The translations under genes were made by a program, and so were the position numbers. From Brachionus plicatilis (lineage: Eukaryota; Rotifera; Eurotatoria; Ploima; Brachionidae): a stretch of DNA of 64,000 nucleotides. The notes under the pieces were generated by a model that saw only the letters and a list, made by a program, of their open reading frames with translations, did not search any database and had not been told where the DNA came from. Numbering within the stretch: the first letter of the stretch is position 1; the number at the start of each line of letters is the position of its first letter. Below, in pieces: positions 25,965 through 37,900 of this stretch. Where the stretch lies: positions 167,991 to 231,990 of the forward strand of contig QEOQ01000534.1 in assembly GCA_010279815.1 (NCBI GenBank), read 5' to 3'.

Positions 25965-25973
25965 CGTTTTTGG

Positions 25974-27391
25974 TCTAAAAGTTGTTTATAATTGTTGTTC
26001 AACTAAAATAAAAGAGATCTGAAAAATGAGTCTAGGAATGGCTCATTGAACAAAATAAACGTATCAACCTCTCTTTTAAAAATTGAATAGATTTTTTGAT
26101 GAAGCTCCTTAAACTTTTTTACAATCTCCTTGTTTATTTATTTCAATAAACGCCTTTAAGGCGATGCATTAAAAATTAAAAATTAAAAATAAGTATAAAG
26201 ATAAAAAAGACAAAAATAAGTGTTTGAGTAAAGATTTGAGAAAGATTTCAAATTTAAAATGTTAATTTTTTTAAATTTCGATACTTATTATTCATTTTCT
26301 GTTCTGTTTAACAACAATTCTGATTTGTGACTGTATTTTATCGTAAATTAATTTTCGAAGCTTACCCGATAGCTTACAAAATCTGTACTGATTTTTTTTT
26401 AGTCATAGCGAATTGACTTGTTTACTCTTCTCCATAATTCTGTTGGACTTTTCCTCTTAACCTAAAATTAAACAATTAAATAAAACAACAAGGTAACTAA
26501 AATTGAACGATGCTTCAAAAAATTCTTCAAAATTCTAAAAAACTAAGATAGCCAAATTCGCTAAATTTTAATTTTATTCAGAGTTGTTTAAAAGTCACAA
26601 GTTTCAAGTCAAGTTCAAGCCCAGGCTTTGAATTTTTTTTGTTCAAAAGCCCGAGCAAAGTTTTTTCAAAGTCAAATAATTATTTTTTAAATTTTTTTAA
26701 TTTTATTAAATTTTTTTTGTAATTAATCCATTTCATTAAACCATTAAAACGAATTATTTATTTATAAGATAAGAATTTTTTTGAATAACTTAAACCGAAA
26801 CTAAAATTTACGAAAACAAATTTTAACTTAATTTTTGGTAACCAATTTGTGGCTAACCAAAATTAACTAACCACAAAACCACTAGATCAATGATGAAACT
26901 GATTTTTTTAGCATAAATTTTTGACCAATGTTTAATAATTTCTTGGCTATTTTATTTGTCTTACATCTTACTTACAAATTCTGAATAATAAAATAAAAAG
27001 AAATAAATTTTTTTAATAAATTGTAAGCAAATCGTGTTCCAAAAATCAAATATGGTTGTATTTGTGGAATGGATCCAGATTATTAATCACGTTTTATTCT
27101 ACATATTGAGCTTCTTGTAATTTTGATTAATTTTAATTAAAAAAATACTCTACGAATAATTACAAAATTTGATTACCAAAATAATTGTAATTGTATTATT
27201 TTTTGGTTTGATTTAAAAACTAATGTGAAACTAATATAACATTCTAAACAAAATAATTTTTTAATTTGCTTAAAAATTTGTTACAAATATAAAATTCTAT
27301 AGTTTAAACTAATTTTAATTTCAAAAAATTAAATTGAATTTTGTTCACATTAAAAATTTAAATATTTTTTTGAAATAAAATTTAACTTAAA
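25974..27391. other. Spacer, no gene seen
   Basis: AT-rich sequence without a usable open frame or recognisable inverted repeat. It contains a short hyper-A/T simple stretch near 26170-26210. Confidence 0.5.
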
Positions 27392-27393
27392 TA

Positions 27394-27550
27394 CAGCGGT
27401 TCTAATAAAATGGTAACACTAACGATCCGGCTCTTATTTTGAATAAATTAGAAGGGACTAACTATATGGCCAGATAGGTTGGATGGACTTAATCGGTCGG
27501 ACGTGACGGAGTTGGCCTTTTTTTGCGTTACGTTTTTATTAGAACCGCTG
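27394..27550. mobile_element. Tc1/mariner-type MITE
   Basis: Inverted ends CAGCGGTTCTAATAAAA lie 157 bases apart and are flanked on each side by TA. The TA duplication and short inverted ends fit the Tc1/mariner superfamily. The interior is slightly GC-richer than its surroundings and non-coding. Confidence 0.9.
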
Positions 27551-27591
27551 TAGCTTTAATTTTTAAATAGATATATTTTTCTTTCTAAATA

Positions 27592-28775
27592 CCGTATCCC
27601 CTTGTTTAGCGACGCATGCTTTAATACCATGAATAGGGTATTTGGTGCATGGTCTAACATAGACCTCACAATGTTAAATTTTTTATTTTAAAAGTCCTAT
27701 GGGTCACATAGTCGATACATATTAAAAACGTAGCGTTTATAATAGAAATTCAAATAGAAAAGCAGAGCTTCAAAAAAAGTCTTTATTAGAGACTCGGGGT
27801 TTTAAACTTAAAAAAAAATTAAATATAAAAAATATTTATTGAGTTTTTTTTATAGATGCGACGTTAAAGTTATGGTAAAAAAAATATTAAAAATATTAAA
27901 AAAGTTTAATTTTAATTATTGACCCGGCATTTAAATTTAAAAATTTAAGACAAAAAAGAGAAAAAAAAAATTAAAAAAAATTATTTTTTCGATTTATTCA
28001 TAGAACCTTTCTTTCTTCCTAGAGGCTTTCTAACTGAACCATTCTTGTTGTAAACAAATTTGGGTGGATCGTTTCAAACCATCATTATATCTAATGGGAT
28101 TTGTACTGATGATATACACTGGGAAATATTTGGTGTTTGTGAAATAGGGCTAAATTTACTTGAGACGATGATTACCAAAATATAGTCAGAATAATAATAT
28201 TCCCATTGTTGTCGATACACAGCAGGGTCACACCGTTCAACGTTTGCCATTGCAAGTATCCCAATACAACAAAATATAGAAAATACTTCAACAAGTGTTA
28301 GTACGCCATTTGTTTGCAACAAGAATGGTTCAGTTAGAAAGCCACTAGGAAGAAAGAAAGGTTCTATGAATAAATCGAAAAAATAATTTTTTTTAATTTT
28401 TTTTTTCTCTTTTTTGTCTTAAATTTTTAAATTTAAATGCCGGGTCAATAATTAAAATTAAACTTTTTTAATATTTTTAATATTTTTTTTACCATAACTT
28501 TAACGTCGCATCTATAAAAAAAACTCAATAAATATTTTTTATATTTAATTTTTTTTTAAGTTTAAAACCCCGAGTCTCTAATAAAGACTTTTTTTGAAGC
28601 TCTGCTTTTCTATTTGAATTTCTATTATAAACGCTACGTTTTTAATATGTATCGACTATGTGACCCATAGGACTTTTAAAATAAAAAATTTAACATTGTG
28701 AGGTCTATGTTAGACCATGCACCAAATACCCTATTCATGGTATTAAAGCATGCGTCGCTAAACAAGGGGATACGG
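27592..28775. mobile_element. Foldback element with about 468-bp arms and a TA duplication
   Basis: The arms 27592-28060 and 28308-28775 are near-identical reverse complements; the outer ends are CCGTATCCCCTTGTTTAGCG and its complement, flanked by TA. The loop of about 250 bases is different in character and carries an open frame. Long terminal inverted repeats with a TA target suggest a Tc1/mariner-related non-autonomous element. Confidence 0.9.
28074..28322 (-). pseudogene. Open frame in the foldback loop, possible captured gene piece
   Basis: The minus-strand frame reads a hydrophobic stretch (GVLTLVEVFSIFCCIGILAM) followed by a polar segment with Cys and a Tyr-rich hydrophobic end. The look is that of the first helices of a four-helix membrane protein such as a MARVEL-domain protein. 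It spans just the loop between the element arms, with GT and AG dinucleotides near its edges. I infer capture of host coding sequence; the family assignment is weak. Confidence 0.3.
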
Positions 28776-28777
28776 TA

Positions 28778-29744
28778 GTTAATTTAGTCTTTTTAAATAA
28801 AAAATATCACAAGTTAATTACATTTATTTATTATTATACAAATAGTTTTTTTACAAAAACAAAATAATTTGAAAATTTAAATTTAAATTTTTTTCTTAAT
28901 TGAATTTGTCATTAGATAAATAAAATTAATTAAAATAATATAATTTGTTAATATTTTGTATTCTTGAATGCATGAAAGAATTCTAAGAGATATATTTTAT
29001 TCTATAGTTCAAATTTAATTGTTTTTTATACTAGAATAAATAAATAAAATTTTGTTTATACTACAAAGAATTTTTTTTATTCTAAAGATAATTTTTTTAT
29101 TCGTCAAAAGCTTTTTCCCAAAATAATTCTCATTTAAATATATCATTTTTTATTCATAATTTTTTTTTTTCATAATTTGACTTGTGTTAAAAATTAAAAA
29201 AAAACAGGTCAGAATTTTTACTTATTTTAAGAATAGAATTAAAATATATTGATGGCGGCTAGTTCGAGGTCGGTCACTAAACTGTTTTTGTTTTCCAGTT
29301 GCCATGATATAAAGACTAATTTGAATTCTTATAAATATTTTATTCTTCAATTTACAAAGAAAGACAAGCTCAGAAAAACAACAAAATCAAATATATTTAA
29401 ATAGAAAATAACATAACAAATTTGGAGCCATTTTCTATGACTTTAAGGATCTAACCATAGAATCAGTTTTATATTATAAATTAGACTGGCAACTTAAGTT
29501 CTAAGCTATTCTAGGACTTTTATTATTTTTATCAACAATTAAAAGCGCCAGCCGCTAACAATATAAAAAATAATTTTTGAATTAAAAAGTTTTTATTTTA
29601 ATAGAATTTAAAATTAAAAAAATTCAAGGATATTTTTAAAAAAGTTATGTTAACTCGTTTAATTGATTTTTAAAAATTTATTAGCTTTCTGATCGGTTTA
29701 CCAACCCTATTCCTGCCAAGCATACTTTCACTCTTAAAATATTC
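28778..29744. other. Spacer, no gene seen
   Basis: No coding frame of note. A block at 29503-29560 repeats the flank of copy B (25181-25240). Confidence 0.5.
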
Positions 29745-29752
29745 AAGTGTTA

Positions 29753-30109
29753 GTGGCTGTGAAGTTCATTTCAATTCGATCGTTTCAATTCAGAAAAATT
29801 TGAATAACTTTTTTACTATAAGGAATAATTTAGTTCTGTAAAATGTTTAATGTTTAAGCAACTTTGCTTAATCCGAAAATATATGTCTGCAAAAACTCTG
29901 CAAAGTGAGTGCACAACTAATTTGAATACTTTTTAATGGCGTGCAAAATGCATAAAATTGCAGAGTATTTTGCAGACTTATTTTACTGAATTAAGCAAAT
30001 TTGCTTATAATTGAGCATTTTATAGAACTAAATTATCTCTTTTAGTAAAAAAGTTATTCAAGTTTTTCTGAATTGAAATGATCGAATTGAAACCAACTTC
30101 ACAACCCCC
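29753..30109. mobile_element. hAT-type MITE with 8-bp target duplication
   Basis: This 357-base inverted-repeat element is flanked by AAGTGTTA at 29745-29752 and 30110-30117. Ends read GTGGCTGTGAAGTT on the left and, inverted, GGGGGTTGTGAAGTT on the right. The interior is palindromic and non-coding. The duplication length supports hAT. Confidence 0.85.
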
Positions 30110-30539
30110 AAGTGTTAAGTGTGAGTGTGATTGTTTACACTTACAATCAACATTTAAACACAACACTTGATTTTTTCAAGTGTTACACTTGGTTCTGGCA
30201 CTTGGAAAAGTTAAAAAATTCAACTGTAAAAAATTTAAATAGGTTTGAAACTTAATTTTATTACTGATTAAAATTTATTTTAATATAAATTAAATCAACA
30301 TAATTAATTATAGTAAACAATGGAAACAAATAAATTAATAAAAAATAATAATTAGATAAAAAAATAATCAAAAATATTTATCTGATTAATGCATAAATTA
30401 TTTTATTTACTTTTAATTTAATAAAAAAATTTAAAAAAATTTTAATTAATTTATTTATTAATTTATATACATATACATAAATATGACTTTTTTCCATCTC
30501 TCCCAAATTTGCTATATTAGATTAAAGTTTACTCTTCTA

Positions 30540-31931
30540 CCGTAAACCTTCGCACACAATTACATGTAATTATAGTAGGTTTTCGGATAGTATTGCATGT
30601 AATTATAACTGAGAAAAGGGTGTTTATTTACACTAATATAATTACATGTAACTTTGTGGCCAGGATGTACTATAATTGCGCAACTATACTAAAAAATATA
30701 TTTAAAATTTGTATTTTAAAGTAAATTTTAACTAGACATTAAATGACATTTTGCATGATCAATAATCAAATAAATTTTTTCGAATCCACAATGGTTTTTG
30801 TAAGATAATACAACTCTACGAACATAATCAATAATCATATCATCATTGAAAGTTGCTCCAGTTTTGTAAGCAATCGCAACATTTTCAGGGGAATCATATT
30901 CTGGTAGCTCAGTCCTACGTGGAATGATAACATAAATTGGTAATTTATTACCGTTTGCAGCCGACGAGACGGCTAATGACATTCTCGAGCGCTCATTCCC
31001 TGAAGTAGAAGCTTTTACGCGTTTTGCTCCTTTAAATTTTAAGAGAAATTAGACAAAAGTTATTTAATTTTAAGATTTTAAAATTACCTCTATAGTCGTA
31101 TGTATAGTTTGAAGGAATATCAAGGTATACTCCGATTTCGTCCATATTAACAATTTGTGCACGGTTGACGTTTGTGAACAAGTTGTTACAATTATCAATA
31201 AACTCTTTGATAACTGTCTGACTATTGTGAGGCAAATCTCTACCAGTAGTTGTAATTCGCCGAAGTGTTAGATTTTTTCTTCTTAAAAAGTTAGATAGCC
31301 AACCATCACTAGCCCTAAATGGCGAATTATTAACTGTATTTTGTACTTTCATAATTTCTATTGCTTTAACCTTAATTGCAAACCCTGAAATACAAATGCA
31401 TCTTTCTCTATTTTCTTTTAACCATTGGTCTAATGTGTTCTCCATGTCTGGGTTCAAAGCTTTATTTGTAGTTGGAGGCAGACGCTGGCGGACGGTTTTA
31501 TTTTTTGACTCTATAATTTTAACCTTTTGATTTCTCCAATTCATGAGACATTGTCTACTAATTCCTAAACGTTCTGCTGTATTTTGGACATTATTCTTAT
31601 TTTTTTCAAGCTCTATTAATGCTTTTTGCTTAAACTTAAGAGGAAAAGATTTTCTTTTTTTCAATATAGGAGTTTCTTGATTTGGAGAACGAACCATTAT
31701 AACATTTAGACAAAAATATTATTAAAAAATTGGTTATTTATTTTAGAATTTGAAAATATAAATCTTTTTATACATGTATTCGATAAAATTCAATGAAATT
31801 TTTTTTAAATTTTAGATATAATTACATGTAATTATATGAGGTAAAAAAACACCCTTCTCTCAGTTATAATTACATGTAACTATGTGGCCACGATGTACTA
31901 TAATTGCGCAATTGTGTGCGAAGGTTTACGG
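30540..31931 (-). mobile_element. pogo/Tigger-like DNA transposon, 3'-deleted
   Basis: Terminal inverted repeats begin CCGTAAACCTTCGCACACAA at both ends and are flanked by TA (30538-30539 and 31932-31933). Subterminal TTACATGTAATTATA words and a GTGGCC(A)GATGTACTATAATTGCGCAA block are also shared by both ends. The 1.39-kb element carries one two-exon transposase gene on the minus strand that runs into the left end before the third catalytic residue, so it is probably a deleted, non-autonomous copy. Confidence 0.92.
30728..31697 (-). CDS. pogo-type transposase, C-terminally truncated (303 residues)
   Basis: Exons are 31697-31088 and 31029-30728 with a 58-base GT-AG intron in phase 1. Residues about 15-60 form a psq/CENP-B-type helix-turn-helix (FPLKFKQKALIELEKNKNNV, then NTAERLGISRQCLMNWR). 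Residues about 85-150 match the second CENP-B/Tc5 DNA-binding domain (LDQWLKENRERC, SDGWLSNFLRRKNL). The DDE domain starts with the first Asp in VNMDEIGVYLDIP, continues through SGNERSRMSLAVS, and the second Asp is in YLIIDHAKCH. The protein stops four residues later, so the third acidic residue and the usual C-terminal region are missing. It should bind its ends but not catalyse. Confidence 0.88.
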
Positions 31932-32234
31932 TATATTATAAAATTAAGTATAATATTAGTCCGAAAATTAAATAAAATTTAAAATAGGAGTGTGTGTCTT
32001 AATTTTTCCATTAATTTTGACTATTTTATAATAAATTTTATTTACCATCACTTCGATTACTAAGAAATCTAGTTGCTCTTGGACATCGTGGTCTTCGCTG
32101 ATTCGACTAAATTAAATTCATTTAATTTGTTAAAAGTTTTTATAAAACTCTTTAAATAATGATTAAAAATGAAAAGAAAAAAATTATTATAGTATTAAAT
32201 GATTTTTACTAAAATTAAATAAACATTTCATGTT

Positions 32235-32470
32235 TTGCGAAATTCATTACAAAAGAACAGAACAAAGTGTAAAAATATTAAATAGCTTTTTTTCTAAAAG
32301 TTCAAAATTAATTCTGTGAATACAGAATGCTGCAATATTCAAAGTTGCATCAAGTCTGCTAATGATGCGCAAAATCTTTGCAAAATGCACTACGATCGAT
32401 TATATTGAAATTTAATTTCTGCCAAACTCTGCAAATTTAGCAGACCTTGATATCTCACTTCTTCGCATTT
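32235..32470. mobile_element. Truncated MITE copy
   Basis: It resembles the left two thirds of the element at 39396-39742: shared start TACAAAAGAACAGAACAAA, then the GTTGCATCAA, GTCTGCTAATGAT and TGCAAAATGCA blocks in the same order. The right end is missing. Confidence 0.7.
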
Positions 32471-32708
32471 ACAGTTTAAACCGTTAGTTAAGTTTAAACC
32501 GAATTATTAAAAGAGAAATTTAGTTCGAATACCACAAATTTTTAATAAAACACCCAAATTTTTAAGTTTTTCCACCAATTTGATTGGAATAACCGCAAAA
32601 AAAAAAAATACATAAAAATAAAATAAAACACTTTTTTATTATTTGACACCAATTTGGTTAAAATGACAATAAAAATAAAAATTTAACTTGTGATACTAAA
32701 TTTTTTAA

Positions 32709-33246
32709 TTTTTTAAATATTTTTTTGGATAAGCCCAGTAGCGTTTTTTCTTCATTTGCGCGCCACATTGATCATACAATTTTGCTTGTTTGTCAATTAC
32801 TTCTACATTGTTTTCCTCCAATCTTGCTCTTTTTGGAACTGGTTCCTCTTCTTCAACATCAGACTCACTAGACTCGATGCCTTTTGGGACAGCGTTAAAA
32901 GCTTGTGTTTCATTCGGTTGTTTTTTTAGTGCGCTAGCAGTCTTTAACGGTCTGTCTTTTTACGGTTCGATTGAATTGGAAAGTCCATTCCTACGATACG
33001 TAAATTTTACTACTTGTCTCACCGTTTTTTACTTCAAAAAAAAAGTGTTTTTTTGCACCCTTTTTTTCTATGTTTGCAGTTGTAGACGTGTTTATTGCTG
33101 TTGGCAAGTCTATTTGTTGTATGAAAACTCAAAGAAATGTTATCAAATTGATGGTTTTTAATTAATCTTTTAAATTCATCCAATAACTCACATTCTTGGA
33201 GATATTCATATACTTTGCTAACACTTCTCTTATTTTTTGGTAACAT
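32709..33246 (-). pseudogene. Zinc-finger (FLYWCH/MULE-like) gene fragment
   Basis: The minus-strand frame from ATG at 33246 reads about 70 residues that include YNCKHRKKGCKKTLFF, the C-x6-C part of a FLYWCH-like finger often found at the N-terminus of MULE-derived proteins. It continues to SSKIYVS and stops near 32995. A second frame from about 32950 to 32709 reads an acidic, Lys/Arg-rich tail (DVEEEEPVPKRARLEENN). A frameshift or lost intron would join them. Probably transposon-derived debris; the family call is tentative. Confidence 0.4.
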
Positions 33247-34931
33247 GTTCTTTTTGTATAAGGAAAACTAAATTATCTTCGGTTCTTCGATGTTTCCTAA
33301 AACCAGATTGTTCCTAAATTAGCAAAGAATTTTTTTCCAAGAAATCATATAACTTTATATTATATAATATTATAACCTAATTCTTTACATATATTTATTA
33401 ATCCTTTGTAGGTTCCATTTTTATCTCTACAAATTATACTTTGAAAAAAAAAATTAAGAAAAATAATTTATCTTAATTTAAAATTACATTACTCTTTACT
33501 CTTCCCATTTTATTTTATTACAAAATTAGGTTTTTGCTTTAATCAACAGGAAAAATAAAAGATCCAGTCAAAAAACGGAAAGCTTTGTTTTAAAGAGCAG
33601 AGTCCAAAACTGATTTTTTTTTGGGCAAGAAAAAGTTCCAAGCGAGAAATAGGAATTATAAAAACGTGTTAACTGTTTTTAATCAAAATAAACTAAATAT
33701 TGCGGGGGGACAAAAAAAATCTCAGTCCAAAAGAAAAATGAATTTTGTATAATTTTATCAAAAATATACAATAACTAGTTTAAAAATTTGAATTCAGCAT
33801 AAAAAATTACCATAGAAAACAAATTTTAAAGGTTTCAAAAAATTTATTCAGCTTAACTACCGTTTATCGTTTGGGGCGCCTTACCGTAAAAAATTTATTT
33901 TAATGAAACAAATTATTTTAAAATAGATAAAAACAATTTTTAAGAATTGTTAAAATTTTGTCGCAAGATTCAAAATAAATTTTAAAATATACTCGAATTC
34001 TAATAGTCTAAGAATGGGAGATTATTTTAAATTTTTAAAACAATTAACTAGACTTCACTTTAAAATTCTCAATGCGAAATGAATTAAGCTTAAAATAAAA
34101 TTCAAAAATGTTACCACATTTTATATCACGATTTTTTGGTTTATTATTTTAATATTGTAAAATACTTAAGAAACTAAAAATAAAAATACCGGTTAGACTG
34201 TTATTTTAAATTACCTTCGATTTTTGAAATAACTATTTGAAACTTTCAAATGGTTAAAATTTTTACTGAGAAACACATAGAAACCAAATAGAATTAAAAA
34301 ATTCTTTGATAAAAATCTCGCTTAACTCGCTTAACTGTATGAATTTTGTATTGATTAGTTTTCTTTATTTAGTTAGTAATTGATTCTTTAACTTATCTTT
34401 GATAACATTCGTTTTGACTGAAACCTCTCTTATATATAATGATTTAAACTAAATTACAAAAATTAAATCTCAAAAGTAATTTTTTTTTTCTTAAATGTGT
34501 TCATGATTTTTTAAAATATTTGAAATTAAATACACTAATGTCAGCAAACAATGAAATTTAATAAATGTTTTTTTTCATCACAATAAAAATCAAAGAAAAT
34601 ATAATTTAGAGTAGGCAAATTAACAGGAGAATTTTCTAATATTTGTTTATTTTTTATTTTTAGCTAAAGAGTTAAATCTAGATGAAAATTAAGTGGGAAT
34701 TTAAAAAAAAACTCATTGAAATCATAACTCAATTTTCAAGTACATTTTTGAAAGCTTGCTTGACATTTTTTTAATTTGAAAATTTCAAAGCTAAAATCGA
34801 CTTGTTTAATATTATTTAAAAGAAAGAAATCTTTATAAATTAAGCAGTTAAATTAATTAAAATTTTTTCGAAGAGATAAATTGTTAATAAAATCTTAAGG
34901 AAAATAAAAGAATTGAAAAAACGAACCTGGA
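33247..34931. other. Spacer upstream of copy C, no gene seen
   Basis: AT-rich sequence with no coding frame. Near 33700-33720 there is a short GC-rich GCGGGGGGAC patch of unknown meaning. Confidence 0.5.
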
Positions 34932-37900
34932 ATGGATCATACTGTTGAAAACACCAAGAAAACAATATACCAAGTAAGAGAAATTAATTAATTGATTATT
35001 AACTTGAATTAAAAAACGACTGTTATTTAGTATGATGTAAAGACCCCTAAAGAAATACCAAAACCATATTCTAGCAAATTGCTGTTAAGTCCTCTGTTCT
35101 GTGCCATTGTGGTGAATCTAACAATTCTAATGATCGCTGTAGCCATTGGATTTTATTTTGGAATATTGGGCAGTTTTAACTCTAAAAGATTGTACGGTGA
35201 CCAGTGCAAATTTGACTCTGACTGTGAAACAGGCTTGTTACTTCGGTGCCAAAATGGTTACTGCAATTGCACTTCTCTAACTTTTTTCAATCGAACTCTT
35301 CTAAAATGTGTTCCAAAACAATTAAATGGAATATCATGTTCGAGTGAAAATGATTGCTGTTGTGACCAAAAATGTTTGTCAAATATTTGTTCATGCACCA
35401 CAGATAGATGGTGGGATAATACAAACTCTTATTGTCGTAAGAAACTTATCAACATTTCAAATATAATTTAACATTTAACATTTATTAAAATTTTATATAA
35501 AATAATATTAATAGAAAAAAAGTCATATTATGAAGAAACATGTTCAACAAATGATCAATGTCAATTGAACACAAATTTGGTTTGTTTAAGCAACAAATGT
35601 AGCTGTTCGGATCCAAATTTGACTTTTTGGAATGGAACATATTGTGATAATGTTCAATCTTATTTGGGAATATGTCGAATAACACCAGGTTGTAATCCAT
35701 CTCAAGGACTTGTTTGCAATATTACTGAACAGTATCCGTACAAGTGTACATGTCCACCTTTTAATTACTGGGATTCAGCTGCAAGTTTGTGCAAAGCGCA
35801 GAAAACTGTTTCGGTTGCGTGCACTTCCACAGAAGAATGTACAAGTGACACAAGATTGTATTGTAACACTAATTGTGAATGTCTTGATAACTATTTTTGG
35901 TCAACAAATAAGTGCAGTAAGATTTTTTTACATTTTTTTTGCTATAAAAATTTTAATTGATTCAGAAAAAAAATTCGAAAAAGTTTTTGAACAATCAAAA
36001 ATTTTTAAATTAATGATAATGACTTTTATTTTCTATATTAATTTAAATTAATAAAAGTTAAAAGAATGACATTTGGTGAATATTGTAGTATTGCTCTTTT
36101 GTGTGACGCAACGACCGGACTTTCTTGTATCAACTCGTACTGTACATGTCCTGGCAGTCAATTCTGGAATAGTTCTTATTGTGGTAAATTATATTTAGTT
36201 TATTTTTGGTTATATTCAAAATAAATTCCATATTTACCATGAATAGACAATGAGATTTAAATTTTAAAAAACCTTTTCTTTTTTGTACTTTTTTCTACTT
36301 TTTGTTGGCAATTTTATATTTTTTCACCTTACTTTTTTTTGTACTTTTTGGTAATTTTTGGTATTAAATCAAAATTTAAATCAGGCCCGGGTTATAGCTC
36401 TGGTTGAGATTTGGATAAATTGTTGAAAAGGCTTCTTTTAGTTTAAAATAAAAATTTAGAATTAATTAAAGCTTTAATTTGATTATGAAAATTTCTTCTC
36501 TTTAACATATTAATTTTTTGTACCTCAAAATTACATATCTTTTTTATTTTAGTCTTACCAATTTCGAGTGGCTTAAATTGTGATAATTCTTATTCATGCA
36601 ATTCAGCATTGGGTTTGAGTTGTGATAGAACCACTTATCATTGTGTGTAAGTTCAATTTTATTTATTTAAAAATTACTGTCATGATTTTTTTTTATGATA
36701 GAATTTACATAAAATTACGTTAAATTTGATGTTCTTAACATTACAAGGTTAATCAACAGGCTAGTGCCCATGTCTCAAGAGACTGATTTACATTTCATTT
36801 ATTTAAATTCATTAAAAATAATTAAATTAATAATAAAAAAGCATAAAAATTATTCCATTTTTTAAAAAAAAGAAGTTATTGATTACATTTTTATTTGAAA
36901 AAATTTAACAAAAAGGTATTTAAGTTAAATAATTCAAATTCAAAGGTTTTTTCACTGTGTTTCGATTTTTCCATTAGTTCTATTAGATTATTGCTTTATC
37001 TTAAATTATAATTTAATTTTATTGAGTGATTTTTATTAATTTTTTTTTCACTTTTCGAATCATTTTTAAATTGCAAAAATTGTGTTTTTATTTTAAAAAT
37101 CATCTATTGGCAAAAGAAAAAAAAGTGCTTTACTAATATTTACATAAATTTAGAAAATATGACAAAAAATTACATATAATTACAATAAATTGTATAATTT
37201 TACGTGAAATGATGTAAAAAAATGTAATAAAGTGTAATGTTTTTTTTCAAAATTTTTTTTATAAAATTCAAATATTTTTATTTATTTTCCACTTTTTCCT
37301 CTAAAATTCAATTTTTTTTGGCCGTATGCGTTTTCGGCCAAACTTACTTAAACTGGTGTAATATTACGTAAGCTTACATTTACTGACGTAAAATTACGTA
37401 AAATAGCGTAATCTTACTCATTATACAGTTTAACTTTAAACACTGTACTTTGATTGATAGATTAGAGGCAAGTTTTGTTAAGTTAAGATCTTGATTAATT
37501 ATGAAGCCTTAAACAGAAAATTAAGAATAAAAATTAAAAAAAATGACTCGAGGAATTTATAATACAATTTAAGGAATAGAGACAATCTGATTGAACCGAT
37601 GTCAAAAACAGCTGATGTTGAAAAAACCTTTGAATATTTTAATACAAGACTGATGAATAGCTTTGTGATCAAGAGATCAATAGTCTAGAAATAACGAATA
37701 ATAAATGGAATTTTTTATTTTATCTAAAAATTTACGTAAATTTTGGTAAAAACAGATAATTTTGGCAGTACTGTGTTTGATTTCAATAATCAATAATTTT
37801 AAAAAGAAAAAATTAAAAATTTAATTATTTTTCAAAAAGGTGTGCTTCAACTCATTACTGGTCACAAGGATCATGCAGTAAACTTGTTTTGATTTTTCAG

